Under the pieces are notes generated by a model that did not search any database, was not told the origin of the DNA, and worked only from the letters and a program-made list of their open reading frames with translations. The position numbers and the translations under genes are program-made. DNA of 64,000 nt from Gemmatimonadota bacterium (lineage in GTDB: Bacteria > Gemmatimonadota > Gemmatimonadetes > Palauibacterales > Palauibacteraceae). How positions within the stretch are numbered: position 1 is the first letter of the stretch; every line of letters starts with the position of its first letter. Below are positions 29,568 to 37,374 of this stretch, piece after piece. The DNA lies in the NCBI GenBank assembly GCA_023554245.1, contig JAMJQL010000178.1, positions 1 through 64,000 of the forward strand, written 5' to 3'.

Positions 29568-29597
29568 AACATACCGGAGACACGAAACGACTGTCAA
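29568..29597 (-). promoter_or_regulatory. Promoter of ptsN operon
   Basis: On the minus strand: TTGACA (perfect -35), 18 bp, TATGTT. The start would be near 29561, giving a 5' leader of about 70 nt before ptsN. Confidence 0.6.
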
Positions 29598-29642
29598 AAG
29601 ACGGGATGCCGCCTGCCTCGACATCTCGATCCCCGGGTCGAA

Positions 29643-29671
29643 TTGACGGAACAAAGCGCGCAGACTAGTGT
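29643..29671 (+). promoter_or_regulatory. Possible promoter upstream of tmRNA
   Basis: TTGACG, 17 bp, TAGTGT. It is the best visible promoter before tmRNA, but a terminator-like hairpin lies between it and the tmRNA 5' end. Back-to-back with the ptsN promoter. Confidence 0.35.
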
Positions 29672-29680
29672 TTGGAGCAG

Positions 29681-29710
29681 AAGCGGACCCTTTATTGCGG
29701 TCCGCTTTTT
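29681..29710 (+). terminator. Terminator-like hairpin before tmRNA
   Basis: Nine-base-pair stem AAGCGGACC/GGTCCGCTT, nine-base loop, five T at 29706-29710. It has the form of a good intrinsic terminator on the plus strand, yet no plus-strand gene lies upstream for more than a kilobase. Confidence 0.65.
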
Positions 29711-29730
29711 ATCGCTGTTTGAGAATTCGT

Positions 29731-30088
29731 GGGGGTGATTCAGATTCGACGTGTTTACTGGAATCCGAGGAAGCGTGCCGAGGTTCTCGGGCCTCGTAAA
29801 ACACCGGGAAAATTTTCAGGTGCCAATGACAACATGGCGCTGGCCGCGTAACTAACGCGTCCCGTCCCAGGATTCGCCCGGCCCGAGGCGGTCCCAGGGA
29901 CGTCGCAAATCGGGCTGGCCGGAGGCGGACGCCGCGACCGCAGCCGGTGAGATGGCGAAAGCCGTAGTGGCTGGCTGAAGGCGGGCCGTTGGGGAGCCCT
30001 GCCTGACGCGAGACGAGATCCCCGAATACGCACGTAGATGCCGAGGAAGAAGGATTCGCGGACCCGGGTGCAAGTCCCGGCACCTCCA
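29731..30088 (+). ncRNA. ssrA: Transfer-messenger RNA
   Basis: About 358 nt. The 5' end GGGGGTGATTCAGATTCGACG and the 3' T-arm/acceptor GGGTGCAAGTCCCGGCACCTCC form the tRNA-like domain (GGGGGTG pairs with CACCTCC). The tag reading frame at 29822-29851 is GCC AAT GAC AAC ATG GCG CTG GCC GCG TAA, giving ANDNMALAA, a standard degradation tag ending in ALAA. GC-rich pseudoknot regions follow. CCA is not encoded. Rescues stalled ribosomes with SmpB. Confidence 0.95.
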
Positions 30089-30101
30089 TCAGACATTCGA
30101 A

Positions 30102-30136
30102 CCGCGGGGCGCCCTGGATGCGTCCCGCGGCGTTTT
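30102..30136 (+). terminator. Intrinsic terminator of tmRNA
   Basis: Perfect stem CCGCGGG (30102-30108) with CCCGCGG (30124-30130), followed by CG and four T. It lies 14 nt beyond the tmRNA 3' end and just ahead of greA. Confidence 0.7.
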
Positions 30137-30149
30137 CATTACGGGGAGC

Positions 30150-30668
30150 GTGGGTCGCTCCGACCAGGAACTGAACGGACGAACGGTGCTTGACGAACTG
30201 ATCGACAAACTGAACGGTGAAGCGGAGGCGCTTCTTCACGAGCTGAACGTCACTCTGCCCGGAGAGATCGAGAAGGCGGTGGCGCTCGGCGACCTGCGGG
30301 AAAACTCCGAGTATGCGGCTGCGCTCGAGCGGCAGCAGCTCGTGCGCGCCCGGCTCGATTACATCTCACGCCGGTTGTCGGAGATCTCGGAGATCGATCT
30401 CGACGAGATCCCTCAGGACCGGGTCGGCTTCGGATCGAAGGTCGAGGTTCTGGATCTCGACGATGAGGTGACCGAGACCTACACCCTCGCATTCGGGGAT
30501 GTGATCAACCTCGAGAATTCCGAGATCTCGATGGCGTCGCCAATCGGCAAAGCACTGCTTGGAAAATCGGGTGGAGAAGAGGCCGAGATCACCCTGCCGG
30601 GCGGACGTGTCCGATATCGAATTCTCAGCCTTGCGACCATCCACGATCTGGCACGACACGAAGACTGA
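30150..30668 (+). CDS. greA: Transcription elongation factor GreA-family
   Basis: 172 residues. Stimulates transcript cleavage by backtracked RNA polymerase. N-terminal coiled coil with the tip motif LGDLRENSEYAAALERQ and the C-terminal FKBP-like domain (VGFGSKVEVLD... SPIGKALLGKSGGEEAEI). The acidic tip residues needed for cleavage (the D and E in GDLRENSEY) are present. GTG start with GGGGAG upstream. Confidence 0.92.
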   Translation: MGRSDQELNGRTVLDELIDKLNGEAEALLHELNVTLPGEIEKAVALGDLRENSEYAAALERQQLVRARLDYISRRLSEISEIDLDEIPQDRVGFGSKVEVLDLDDEVTETYTLAFGDVINLENSEISMASPIGKALLGKSGGEEAEITLPGGRVRYRILSLATIHDLARHED

Positions 30669-30719
30669 GCGGCGTCCTCAGAACGGGGCCGGCCCGAACC
30701 TCGGCCTCGAACAGACCGG

Positions 30720-31700
30720 TCAGAAGATCGAGACGGGCGGGACATAACGCTCGGGATCGTCGCGGATGGCGGCGAGCAGCGCATTCAGGTCGGTCACCGT
30801 CTTCAGAAGCTCTTCGTACAGCGCATCGTCGGTGAGCAGCTGACCCGCGGATCCCTGGCCGGCCGCGAGCCGCGTCAGCAGTGAATCGGTCGTGCGGACG
30901 GACCCGATCAGCGCCGCATACAGCGAATCGGACCCGATCAGACGTCCAAGCGTTCCTTCACCGTCGGCGACCGAGCCGATGATCTCCTCCATTGCATCCG
31001 CAGCCGCTCGAACCGACGCGTAAAGGGAATCATCGGTCAGCATCTGCATGAGCGGAGCCTCGGGTGACGCTGCCACCGAGAGAACGGAATCGAGGTTCGC
31101 CGCCAGCGAGACGACTCGAAGGTACAGAGCATCGTCGGTAATCAGCCGGCCGAGAGATCCTTCTCCCTCCAGAAGCCCGCTGGTCAACTCGGACAGGTCT
31201 TCCGTGATCTCGAGAAGCTCTCCGACGGCTCCCGCGCCTTCTGCGATCAGGGCGTCGTAATCGACGGAAGTGGATGATGGGATCGTGTCCCCATCCACGA
31301 GCACCCGAGCCGCTGCCGAACCGGGCTCGATATCGATCAGCTTGTCTCCGAGCAGACCCTGTGTACGGACCTGTGCTCGCGAATCGGTGCGAATCTGCTC
31401 CCTGACGTCCTCGTCGATCGCCATCCAGATTTCGACTGCGTTCCCATCGTCGGTTCGCAGGTCGGGCGGAATCAACTCGATCCGGTCTACCTGCCCGACA
31501 GTCTGTCCGGCCAGCTGGACGGATGCCCCGGGAACCAGCCCGGCGGCCGAGCGCACCAGCGTCGCGAGTTGATAGCGACTCCCGAAGACGTTTCCCGTAT
31601 TGCCGACGAGAAACACGGCGGCGGACAGGATGCCGAGGGCCAGAAGGATCAGCAGACCCACACGCACCTGTTCCCAGGTGATCGGAGAACCGCGCTTCAT
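30720..31700 (-). CDS. mlaD: MlaD-family lipid-binding protein (MCE domain)
   Basis: 326 residues. One N-terminal membrane helix (VRVGLLILLALGILSAAVFLVG), then an MCE domain (about 38-120) with ATLVRSAAGLVPGASVQLAGQTVGQV and the GLLGDKLIDIEPG motif. The C-terminal half carries repeated units of the form G-x-G-x-x-G-x-L-(I/L)-x-(S/D)-D-(A/S)-L-Y, seen around residues 178, 252 and 287, partly helical. Periplasmic subunit of the Mla phospholipid ABC transporter; last gene of mlaEFD. Confidence 0.88.
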   Translation of the reverse strand: MKRGSPITWEQVRVGLLILLALGILSAAVFLVGNTGNVFGSRYQLATLVRSAAGLVPGASVQLAGQTVGQVDRIELIPPDLRTDDGNAVEIWMAIDEDVREQIRTDSRAQVRTQGLLGDKLIDIEPGSAAARVLVDGDTIPSSTSVDYDALIAEGAGAVGELLEITEDLSELTSGLLEGEGSLGRLITDDALYLRVVSLAANLDSVLSVAASPEAPLMQMLTDDSLYASVRAAADAMEEIIGSVADGEGTLGRLIGSDSLYAALIGSVRTTDSLLTRLAAGQGSAGQLLTDDALYEELLKTVTDLNALLAAIRDDPERYVPPVSIF

Positions 31701-31703
31701 TGC

Positions 31704-32543
31704 TCAGTGCAGGAATTCACGTACATACCCATCGCCGGACTCCATCATCTCTTCCGGAGTTCCCTGGAAGACGATCTCGCCGCCGAACAATAGAGCCACA
31801 CGGTTGCCGATCCGGAAGGCCGAGCGGATGTCGTGCGTCACCACGACGCTCGTTACCCCGAGTTCACGCTGCAGCTTGAGCACCAGGTCGTCGATCGTTC
31901 GGGTCGTGATCGGGTCGAGTCCACTGGTCGGCTCGTCGTAGAGCAGGATCGACGGCTGGTGAATCAGGGCGCGAGCGATCCCGACCCGCTTCTTCATGCC
32001 TCCACTGAGCTCGGCCGGCAGCAAGTCTTCGACCTGTTCCGGGTCGAGATCCACCATGCGGAGTGACTCGTCCACGCGGCGCGCGACCTCCTCCTCCGGC
32101 AGATCCTCGTGCTCGTGCAGATAGAAGGCCACGTTGTCGTAGACGGTGAGCGAGTCGAACAGCGCGGCCTCCTGGAATACCATCCCCATGTCCTTGCGGA
32201 GCTCGAGCAATTCCTCGCGCGAGGCGGTCGCAACATCCCGGCCTCTGACGAGAATCTGTCCACCGTTTGGCTTGATCAACCCGAGAATCAGCCTCAGGAT
32301 GGTCGACTTCCCCGCTCCCGATCCTCCGAGGATGCACACCGTCTCGCCTGACCAGACGTCCAGCGAGATCCCATCGAGGACGACATGATCGCCGAATCGA
32401 AGATCGAGATCCTTCAGCGAGATCAGGGGGTCGTCCGAGGACTGCGGGCTGGGCGCGCCGCCTTCCTCCATCAGGCGTCGTGCCTCCTCCCGCTCGAGTC
32501 GCAGGTGTCCCGAGTCCCAGAGAAGGTCCCGCGTGCCGCTCAT
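31704..32543 (-). CDS. mlaF: Mla phospholipid ABC transporter ATPase
   Basis: 279 residues. Walker A GGSGAGKST, Q-loop VFQEAALFDSLTVYDNV, signature LSGGMKKRVGIARAL, Walker B ILLYDEPTSGLDP and VTHD. These are the MlaF/Ttg2A subfamily forms. ATG 32543 overlaps the mlaE stop (ATGA); the additional frame upstream is an mlaE shadow. About 40 residues precede the ABC core, an unusually long N-terminus. Confidence 0.93.
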   Translation of the reverse strand: MSGTRDLLWDSGHLRLEREEARRLMEEGGAPSPQSSDDPLISLKDLDLRFGDHVVLDGISLDVWSGETVCILGGSGAGKSTILRLILGLIKPNGGQILVRGRDVATASREELLELRKDMGMVFQEAALFDSLTVYDNVAFYLHEHEDLPEEEVARRVDESLRMVDLDPEQVEDLLPAELSGGMKKRVGIARALIHQPSILLYDEPTSGLDPITTRTIDDLVLKLQRELGVTSVVVTHDIRSAFRIGNRVALLFGGEIVFQGTPEEMMESGDGYVREFLH

Positions 32544-33370
32544 TCGATGAACAACCCGATGATCAGCTGCGTGAGGAAGTAGTCCGTCGCGAGGATGAAG
32601 ATCGACGAAGTGACGACCGCTCCTGTCGCCGCTCGTCCCACGCCCTCCGTGCCGCCGCGAGTCGAGAGCCCGTAATAACACGAGGTGATCGCGATGATCG
32701 CACCGAAGAAGAGCGGCTTGCTGAGACCGGACACGAAGTCGATCGGGATGTAGCGCAGCAGAAAGCCGTTCTGGGCCAGCGTGGAGTAGACCGAGCGCAT
32801 GTACAGGTCGAAGGTCAAGTCGAGCTTGACCACCGCGATCAGCAGGCCTCCGAAGATCGCCACCAGGTCAGTTATGATCGTCAGCAGGGGCAGAGCGATC
32901 AGACATGCCACGAACCGCGGCACCACGAGTTTGCGGACCGGGTCCACTCCCATCGTGTTCAGAGCGTCGATCTGTTCCGTGACCCGCATCGCCCCGAGCT
33001 CTGCAGCGATCCCGGAACCTGCTCGGCCTGTGACCATGAGGGCGGTGAGGACAGGCCCGAGCTCACGGACCGTACTGGCGCCCACCAGGCGACCGATGTA
33101 AATGGTCGCTCCGAACTGACGCATCTCGACCGCCGACTGGAGTGCGAGCACCATTCCCGTGAACAGACCCGTCAGAATCACGATTCCGATCGATCCGACA
33201 CCAATCGAGTCCAGCTGCACGGCGAGGTCTTTCCCGTAGAACGGACGTGTGACCGTACCGTGGATGGATCGCCAGAGGAGGGTGAAGTAGCGCTGCGTGT
33301 GCCAGGCGAGCTCCCGCAAGGAACTGCCCGCATAGCGCACCGGGGTGAGGGCGGCTTTCCGAACGATCAT
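32540..33370 (-). CDS. mlaE: Mla phospholipid ABC transporter permease
   Basis: 276 residues, five to six helices. MlaE/YrbE features: GLFTGMVLALQSAVEMRQFGA, RELGPVLTALMVTGRAGSGIAAELGAM and the EQIDALNTMGVDPVRKLVVPR coupling segment. First gene of the minus-strand mla operon. Divergent from hldA; the 170-bp gap holds the hldA promoter. Confidence 0.93.
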   Translation of the reverse strand: MIVRKAALTPVRYAGSSLRELAWHTQRYFTLLWRSIHGTVTRPFYGKDLAVQLDSIGVGSIGIVILTGLFTGMVLALQSAVEMRQFGATIYIGRLVGASTVRELGPVLTALMVTGRAGSGIAAELGAMRVTEQIDALNTMGVDPVRKLVVPRFVACLIALPLLTIITDLVAIFGGLLIAVVKLDLTFDLYMRSVYSTLAQNGFLLRYIPIDFVSGLSKPLFFGAIIAITSCYYGLSTRGGTEGVGRAATGAVVTSSIFILATDYFLTQLIIGLFIE

Positions 33371-33398
33371 GCGGTTGGACTCGAGGTGCGCTCCGGCT

Positions 33399-33427
33399 TT
33401 GACTCTCCCCCGCGTGCCCGCTAACTT
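33399..33427 (+). promoter_or_regulatory. Candidate promoter for hldA
   Basis: TTGACT, 17 bp, TAACTT. The hldA GTG lies about 115 bp downstream, so the leader would be about 108 nt. Nothing recognisable is encoded in that leader. Confidence 0.45.
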
Positions 33428-33541
33428 CGCGGCCGAAAGTCCGGTTCGAACCTCCCGAGCGCGTTGCCCGGCAAGGTGTTACGATCCTGCCGACGGGTGG
33501 CCGCAGATTACCGGAGATCCCGACCCTTCGCAAGGCGGACC

Positions 33542-34543
33542 GTGACGGATTACGAGGCTCGACTCGGAAGCACCCGGGCGCGTTCTTTGCTCGATGCCGC
33601 GACTGGCGGCACGGTGCTGGTCGTGGGCGACGCGATGCTGGATCGCTACCTCGAGGGCAGCGTCGATCGCATCTCTCCCGAGGCTCCGGTGCCCGTGGTG
33701 CACGTCGCCAATGAACGCGAGGCGCTCGGTGGAGCTGCGAACGTGGCGGCGGGCGTCGTCGCCCTCGGGGCCCAATGCCGAATCGTCGCGACGGTCGGTG
33801 ATGATCGATCGGGCCAGGCTGTTCGGCAGCTGCTGACAGCGCACGGCGTCCCCGTCGCGGACCTCGTCACCGACACGACCCGCCCGACGACCGAAAAGAC
33901 CCGCATCCTGGCACGCCACCAGCAGATCCTCCGTATCGACCGGGAGTCGGCGGCACCGGTCGATTCTGAGGTGGCGTCGGAGCTGGAGGCGAAGTCGCTG
34001 GCAGCGCTCGAGGCTGCGGATGTTCTCGTTCTCGAGGACTACGACAAGGGCGTACTGTCTCCGGAATTGTCCGGAGTTCTGCTGCGGGAAGCGCGTCGCC
34101 TGGGGATTCCGTCAGTCGTCGATCCGAAGCTGCGCCATTTTTTCGACTTCCAGGGGGCCTGGCTGTTCAAACCGAACGTCCGGGAACTGGCTGCGGCTCT
34201 CGGGCTCGAGCAGGCACCGCGCGCCGAGCGCGACCTGCGACCACTCCTCGATCGTCTGGGCTGCGAGAATCTACTGCTGACGCTGGGCGAGGAAGGCATG
34301 GTTCTGCTCTCGCATGATCGCCCCGGGCAATGCAGGATACCGTCCAGAGCGCGAGAAGTGTTTGATGTCACCGGCGCAGGTGACACCGTGATCGCGACCA
34401 TCGCCACCTCGTTGATAGGTGCGGCAGAGCTGCCCGAGGCGGCTGCGTTGGCCAACGTGGCCGCCGGGATCGAAGTCGGACGCATCGGCGCGGTGCCGGT
34501 CACCAGGGAAGAGTTGCTGGAAGAGCTCGCCCGCCGGGACTGA
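33542..34543 (+). CDS. hldA: D-glycero-beta-D-manno-heptose-7-phosphate kinase (HldA/RfaE domain I)
   Basis: 333 residues, PfkB-family kinase. Motifs: VVGDAMLDRYLEGSVDRISPEAPVP, GGAANVA, LEDYDKGVL, and the ATP/catalytic-base motif DVTGAGDT (about 277). Makes heptose-1,7-bisphosphate for LPS inner core. The nucleotidyltransferase half of the enterobacterial HldE fusion is a separate gene at 41.4 kb. GTG 33542 chosen; the frame is open for 26 codons before it. Confidence 0.92.
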   Translation: MTDYEARLGSTRARSLLDAATGGTVLVVGDAMLDRYLEGSVDRISPEAPVPVVHVANEREALGGAANVAAGVVALGAQCRIVATVGDDRSGQAVRQLLTAHGVPVADLVTDTTRPTTEKTRILARHQQILRIDRESAAPVDSEVASELEAKSLAALEAADVLVLEDYDKGVLSPELSGVLLREARRLGIPSVVDPKLRHFFDFQGAWLFKPNVRELAAALGLEQAPRAERDLRPLLDRLGCENLLLTLGEEGMVLLSHDRPGQCRIPSRAREVFDVTGAGDTVIATIATSLIGAAELPEAAALANVAAGIEVGRIGAVPVTREELLEELARRD

Positions 34544-34571
34544 ATCCCGGACCAACCGAAAGGAAATCGAG

Positions 34572-36224
34572 ATGCCCTCAGATATCGAGATTGCCCAGAA
34601 GGCAGTTCTGCGTCCGATCCGGGATGTGGCCGCCGAGATCGATCTCTCCGACGACGATTTGCGCCCGTATGGTCACTACGTGGCCAAGATCGACCCGCGG
34701 GCGCTCGAGGGGCGGGAGAGAAGCGGCAAGGTGGTGCTGGTGACCGGTATGACGCCGACGCCGGCGGGTGAGGGCAAGTCGACGGTCGCAGTCGGCCTGG
34801 CGCAGGCGCTGCGTCGACTCGAGAAGAAGACCATGCTCTGCCTGCGGGAGCCTTCCCTCGGACCCGTCTTCGGTATCAAGGGGGGAGCTGCGGGTGGCGG
34901 GTATTCCCAGGTCCTTCCCATGGATGAGATCAACCTGCACTTCACCGGGGATTTTCACGCGATCACCTCGGCGCACTCCCTTCTCTCGGCCGTGATGGAC
35001 AACAACCTGTTCCGCGGCAACTCACTGGATCTCGACGTCCGACGCATCAACTGGAAGCGCGCGATAGACATGAACGATCGCGCTCTGCGCAGCGCCGTCA
35101 TCGGACTCGGCGGGGTGAATGGAGGCATCCCGCGTGAGGAGGGCTGGTCGATCACGGCGGCATCCGAGATCATGGCGATCTTCTGTCTGGCGTCCGATCT
35201 GGCGGACTTCGAGACGCGTGTCGCCAATATCGTCCTCGGGGCCCGGCGCGACGGTACCCTGGTTCGAGCCGGGGATCTTAACGTGGCCGGGGCGCAGGGA
35301 CTGCTGATGAAGGAGGCCCTGTGGCCGAATCTCGTGCAGACCATCGAGGGTGGCCCGGCGCTCGTGCACGGCGGCCCGTTCGCCAACATTGCGCATGGAT
35401 GCAACTCGGTGATCGCGACACATGCCGGGATGACGCTCGGAGACATCGTGGTCACCGAGGCCGGTTTCGGATCCGACCTCGGCGCCGAGAAGTTCTTCGA
35501 CATCAAGTGCCGCATGGGCGAGATACGGCCCGAGGCAACGGTTCTGGTGGCCACGATACGGGCGATGAAGCACCACGCCGAGAAGGCGGGTGGCGGCGGA
35601 CCGGCTGGACTCGGGGCCGGGCTCGACAACCTCGGGGCGCACATCGACAACCTGGTGCAGTTCGGAGTACCTGTCGTCGTCGCGGTCAATCGGTTCTCGA
35701 GTGACACCGACGAGGAGGTTCAGGCGGTCGTCTCGTTCTGCGAGGAGCGAGGGGTGAGGGCCGCAGACTGCGACATATGGGCGCGCGGAGGCGAAGGCGG
35801 GATCGAGCTGGCCGAAAAGGTGCTCGGCGTCCTCGACGAGGGAGAGGCCGATTTCCGGCCTCTGTACGATCTCGACACGACCCTGCGCGAGAAGATCGAA
35901 TCGGTGGCCCGAAATGTCTATGGAGCCGACGGGGTCAACCTCCTGCCGTCGGCCGAGAAGGAGGCCCAGCGAATCGTGGACAACGGTCTGGGCAACCTCC
36001 CGGTCTGTATCGCCAAGACGCAGTATTCTCTCAGCGACGATCCGACCCTGCAGGGCAGGCCCAGCGGATTCGATATCACTGTCCGCGAGTTTCGGATCTC
36101 CGCTGGTGCCGGGTTCATCGTAGCCCTGACGGGAGACGTAATGGTGATGCCTGGACTGTCTGCAAAGCCCGCTGCAGAGGCGATGCAGGTGCATCCGGAC
36201 GGGACGATCGAAGGACTATTCTGA
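34572..36224 (+). CDS. fhs: Formate-tetrahydrofolate ligase
   Basis: 550 residues. ATP-dependent formylation of tetrahydrofolate. Residues 60-72 hold the P-loop-like TPTPAGEGKSTVAVGL; REPSLGPVFGIKGGAAGGGYSQV and FTGDFHAI are signatures; GFGSDLGAEKFFDIKCR is also characteristic. AGGAAA Shine-Dalgarno before ATG 34572. Links formate to C1 metabolism; no other folate gene is adjacent. Confidence 0.95.
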   Translation: MPSDIEIAQKAVLRPIRDVAAEIDLSDDDLRPYGHYVAKIDPRALEGRERSGKVVLVTGMTPTPAGEGKSTVAVGLAQALRRLEKKTMLCLREPSLGPVFGIKGGAAGGGYSQVLPMDEINLHFTGDFHAITSAHSLLSAVMDNNLFRGNSLDLDVRRINWKRAIDMNDRALRSAVIGLGGVNGGIPREEGWSITAASEIMAIFCLASDLADFETRVANIVLGARRDGTLVRAGDLNVAGAQGLLMKEALWPNLVQTIEGGPALVHGGPFANIAHGCNSVIATHAGMTLGDIVVTEAGFGSDLGAEKFFDIKCRMGEIRPEATVLVATIRAMKHHAEKAGGGGPAGLGAGLDNLGAHIDNLVQFGVPVVVAVNRFSSDTDEEVQAVVSFCEERGVRAADCDIWARGGEGGIELAEKVLGVLDEGEADFRPLYDLDTTLREKIESVARNVYGADGVNLLPSAEKEAQRIVDNGLGNLPVCIAKTQYSLSDDPTLQGRPSGFDITVREFRISAGAGFIVALTGDVMVMPGLSAKPAAEAMQVHPDGTIEGLF

Positions 36225-36243
36225 ACCGGCGGGAGGAGAGAAG

Positions 36244-36630
36244 ATGCATCACGTCGAAGCGCTGCACACCGATGGTGCGCCGGCGGCCATCGGCCCGTAT
36301 TCGCAGGCTTGCGTGGCCGGGGGATTTCTTTTCTCGGCGGGTCAGATCGGACTCGATCCGTCGACCGGCCAGCTCGTGGCACCCGGACTCCGGGAGCAGG
36401 CATACCGGGTGTTCGAGAACCTGGCGGCGGTCCTGGCCGCGGCCGGGGCCGGCTTCGGGGACGTCGTGAAGACCACGGTCTACGTGGCCGACATGGCGGA
36501 CTTCGCCGAACTCAACGAGATCTATGCCGAGCACTTCACAGAACCCTATCCGGCTCGCTCGACCATCGAAGCGGGAGCCTTGCCTGCCGGGGCGCGTGTC
36601 GAGATCGACGTCGTCGCCCGGCTGCCCTGA
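36244..36630 (+). CDS. ridA: RidA-family enamine/imine deaminase
   Basis: 128 residues. YjgF/RidA fold: IGPYSQACVAGGFLFSAGQIGLDP, QAYRVFENLAAVLAAAG, VVKTTVYVADM, and PARSTIEAGALPAGARVEIDVVA. The conserved arginine that binds the substrate carboxylate (in PARSTIEA) is present, placing it in the active RidA subgroup. Strong GGGAGGAG Shine-Dalgarno. 20 bp after fhs. Confidence 0.92.
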   Translation: MHHVEALHTDGAPAAIGPYSQACVAGGFLFSAGQIGLDPSTGQLVAPGLREQAYRVFENLAAVLAAAGAGFGDVVKTTVYVADMADFAELNEIYAEHFTEPYPARSTIEAGALPAGARVEIDVVARLP

Positions 36631-36670
36631 CGGCCCCGGGGTCGAGGAGGAGCGATTCGGCTGAGCGCAG

Positions 36671-36764
36671 GGGGGCGGATGGCGGCTGGTGTCGCCAGCG
36701 GTCTTCAAAACCGTTTCGGGGTGCGAACAGCGTCCCGGGTGGGTTCGATTCCCACGCGCTCCCG
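36671..36764 (+). tRNA. selC: tRNA-Sec (anticodon TCA)
   Basis: 94 nt. Anticodon loop CTTCAAA with TCA at 36705-36707, six-base-pair D stem (GGCGGC/GTCGCC), long variable arm of about eight pairs, five-pair T stem (GTGGG/CCCAC) and an eight-position acceptor (GGGGGCGG with GCGCTCCC) giving the 8+5 bacterial arrangement. The eighth acceptor position is a G-G mismatch. Discriminator G; CCA not encoded. Serves with SelB at 26.8 kb. Confidence 0.92.
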
Positions 36765-37374
36765 TAGGGAGAGCGCGGCCTGCGAGCCGGCAGGGAGGCA
36801 GCTCGCCCGATGCAGGCGGTCGGTCGGTTTTCTCGCTTTCCTTCTGGTCGCCTTTCCGACGGGATCACTACGTGGTCAGGAAACCGATCCGCCCGGCCGC
36901 GCCGATTCCCTCGCCGCTTCCGAAGCTCCTCTCGAGGCGTCGGCCGCCGAGCAACTCACGTCGCCCGTCCGGCAGGAGGCCCCGGCCGACAGCGCAGGTC
37001 CCACCCCGCCGGTCAGCCCGACGGGAGCCTTCTTTCGATCGCTGATTCTGCCGGGCTGGGGCCAGATCTCGGTAGACCAGCCGGGACGCGGCGCGTTCTA
37101 CTTCGCGATGGAGGCAGGCAGTCTATGGATGCTCCTGAAGACGAATGCGAAGCTGAACGCGGCGAAACGATCGAACCCCCTCGACGAGGACTTGATTGCC
37201 GCGAGGGAAGCCCAGTTCGAAGACTGGGCGACCCTGGCCGTCTTCTGGGCTCTGTTCGCTGGAGTCGATGCCTGGGTGTCGGCGCAACTCTGGGATTTCA
37301 CGGGTGAAGTCGTCCCGCCTCCCGATGGCTCACCCGGAGCCGCCTTCCAATACAGCATTCCGGTCGGGCCCTGA
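36739..37374 (+). CDS. DUF5683-like membrane protein, start codon unresolved
   Basis: About 211 residues from GTG 36739. Residues 30-50 look like a signal peptide (SVGFLAFLLVAFPTGSLRGQ), followed by a Pro/Ala-rich linker and then a DUF5683-type membrane domain: SLILPGWGQISVDQPGRGAFYFAME and later WATLAVFWALFAGVDAWV. No ATG, GTG or TTG occurs in frame between the tRNA-Sec 3' end and the signal peptide, so the only standard starts lie inside the tRNA gene. The function of the family is unknown. Its 3' end overlaps convergent lpxH by 45 bp. Confidence 0.6.
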   Translation: MGSIPTRSRRESAACEPAGRQLARCRRSVGFLAFLLVAFPTGSLRGQETDPPGRADSLAASEAPLEASAAEQLTSPVRQEAPADSAGPTPPVSPTGAFFRSLILPGWGQISVDQPGRGAFYFAMEAGSLWMLLKTNAKLNAAKRSNPLDEDLIAAREAQFEDWATLAVFWALFAGVDAWVSAQLWDFTGEVVPPPDGSPGAAFQYSIPVGP

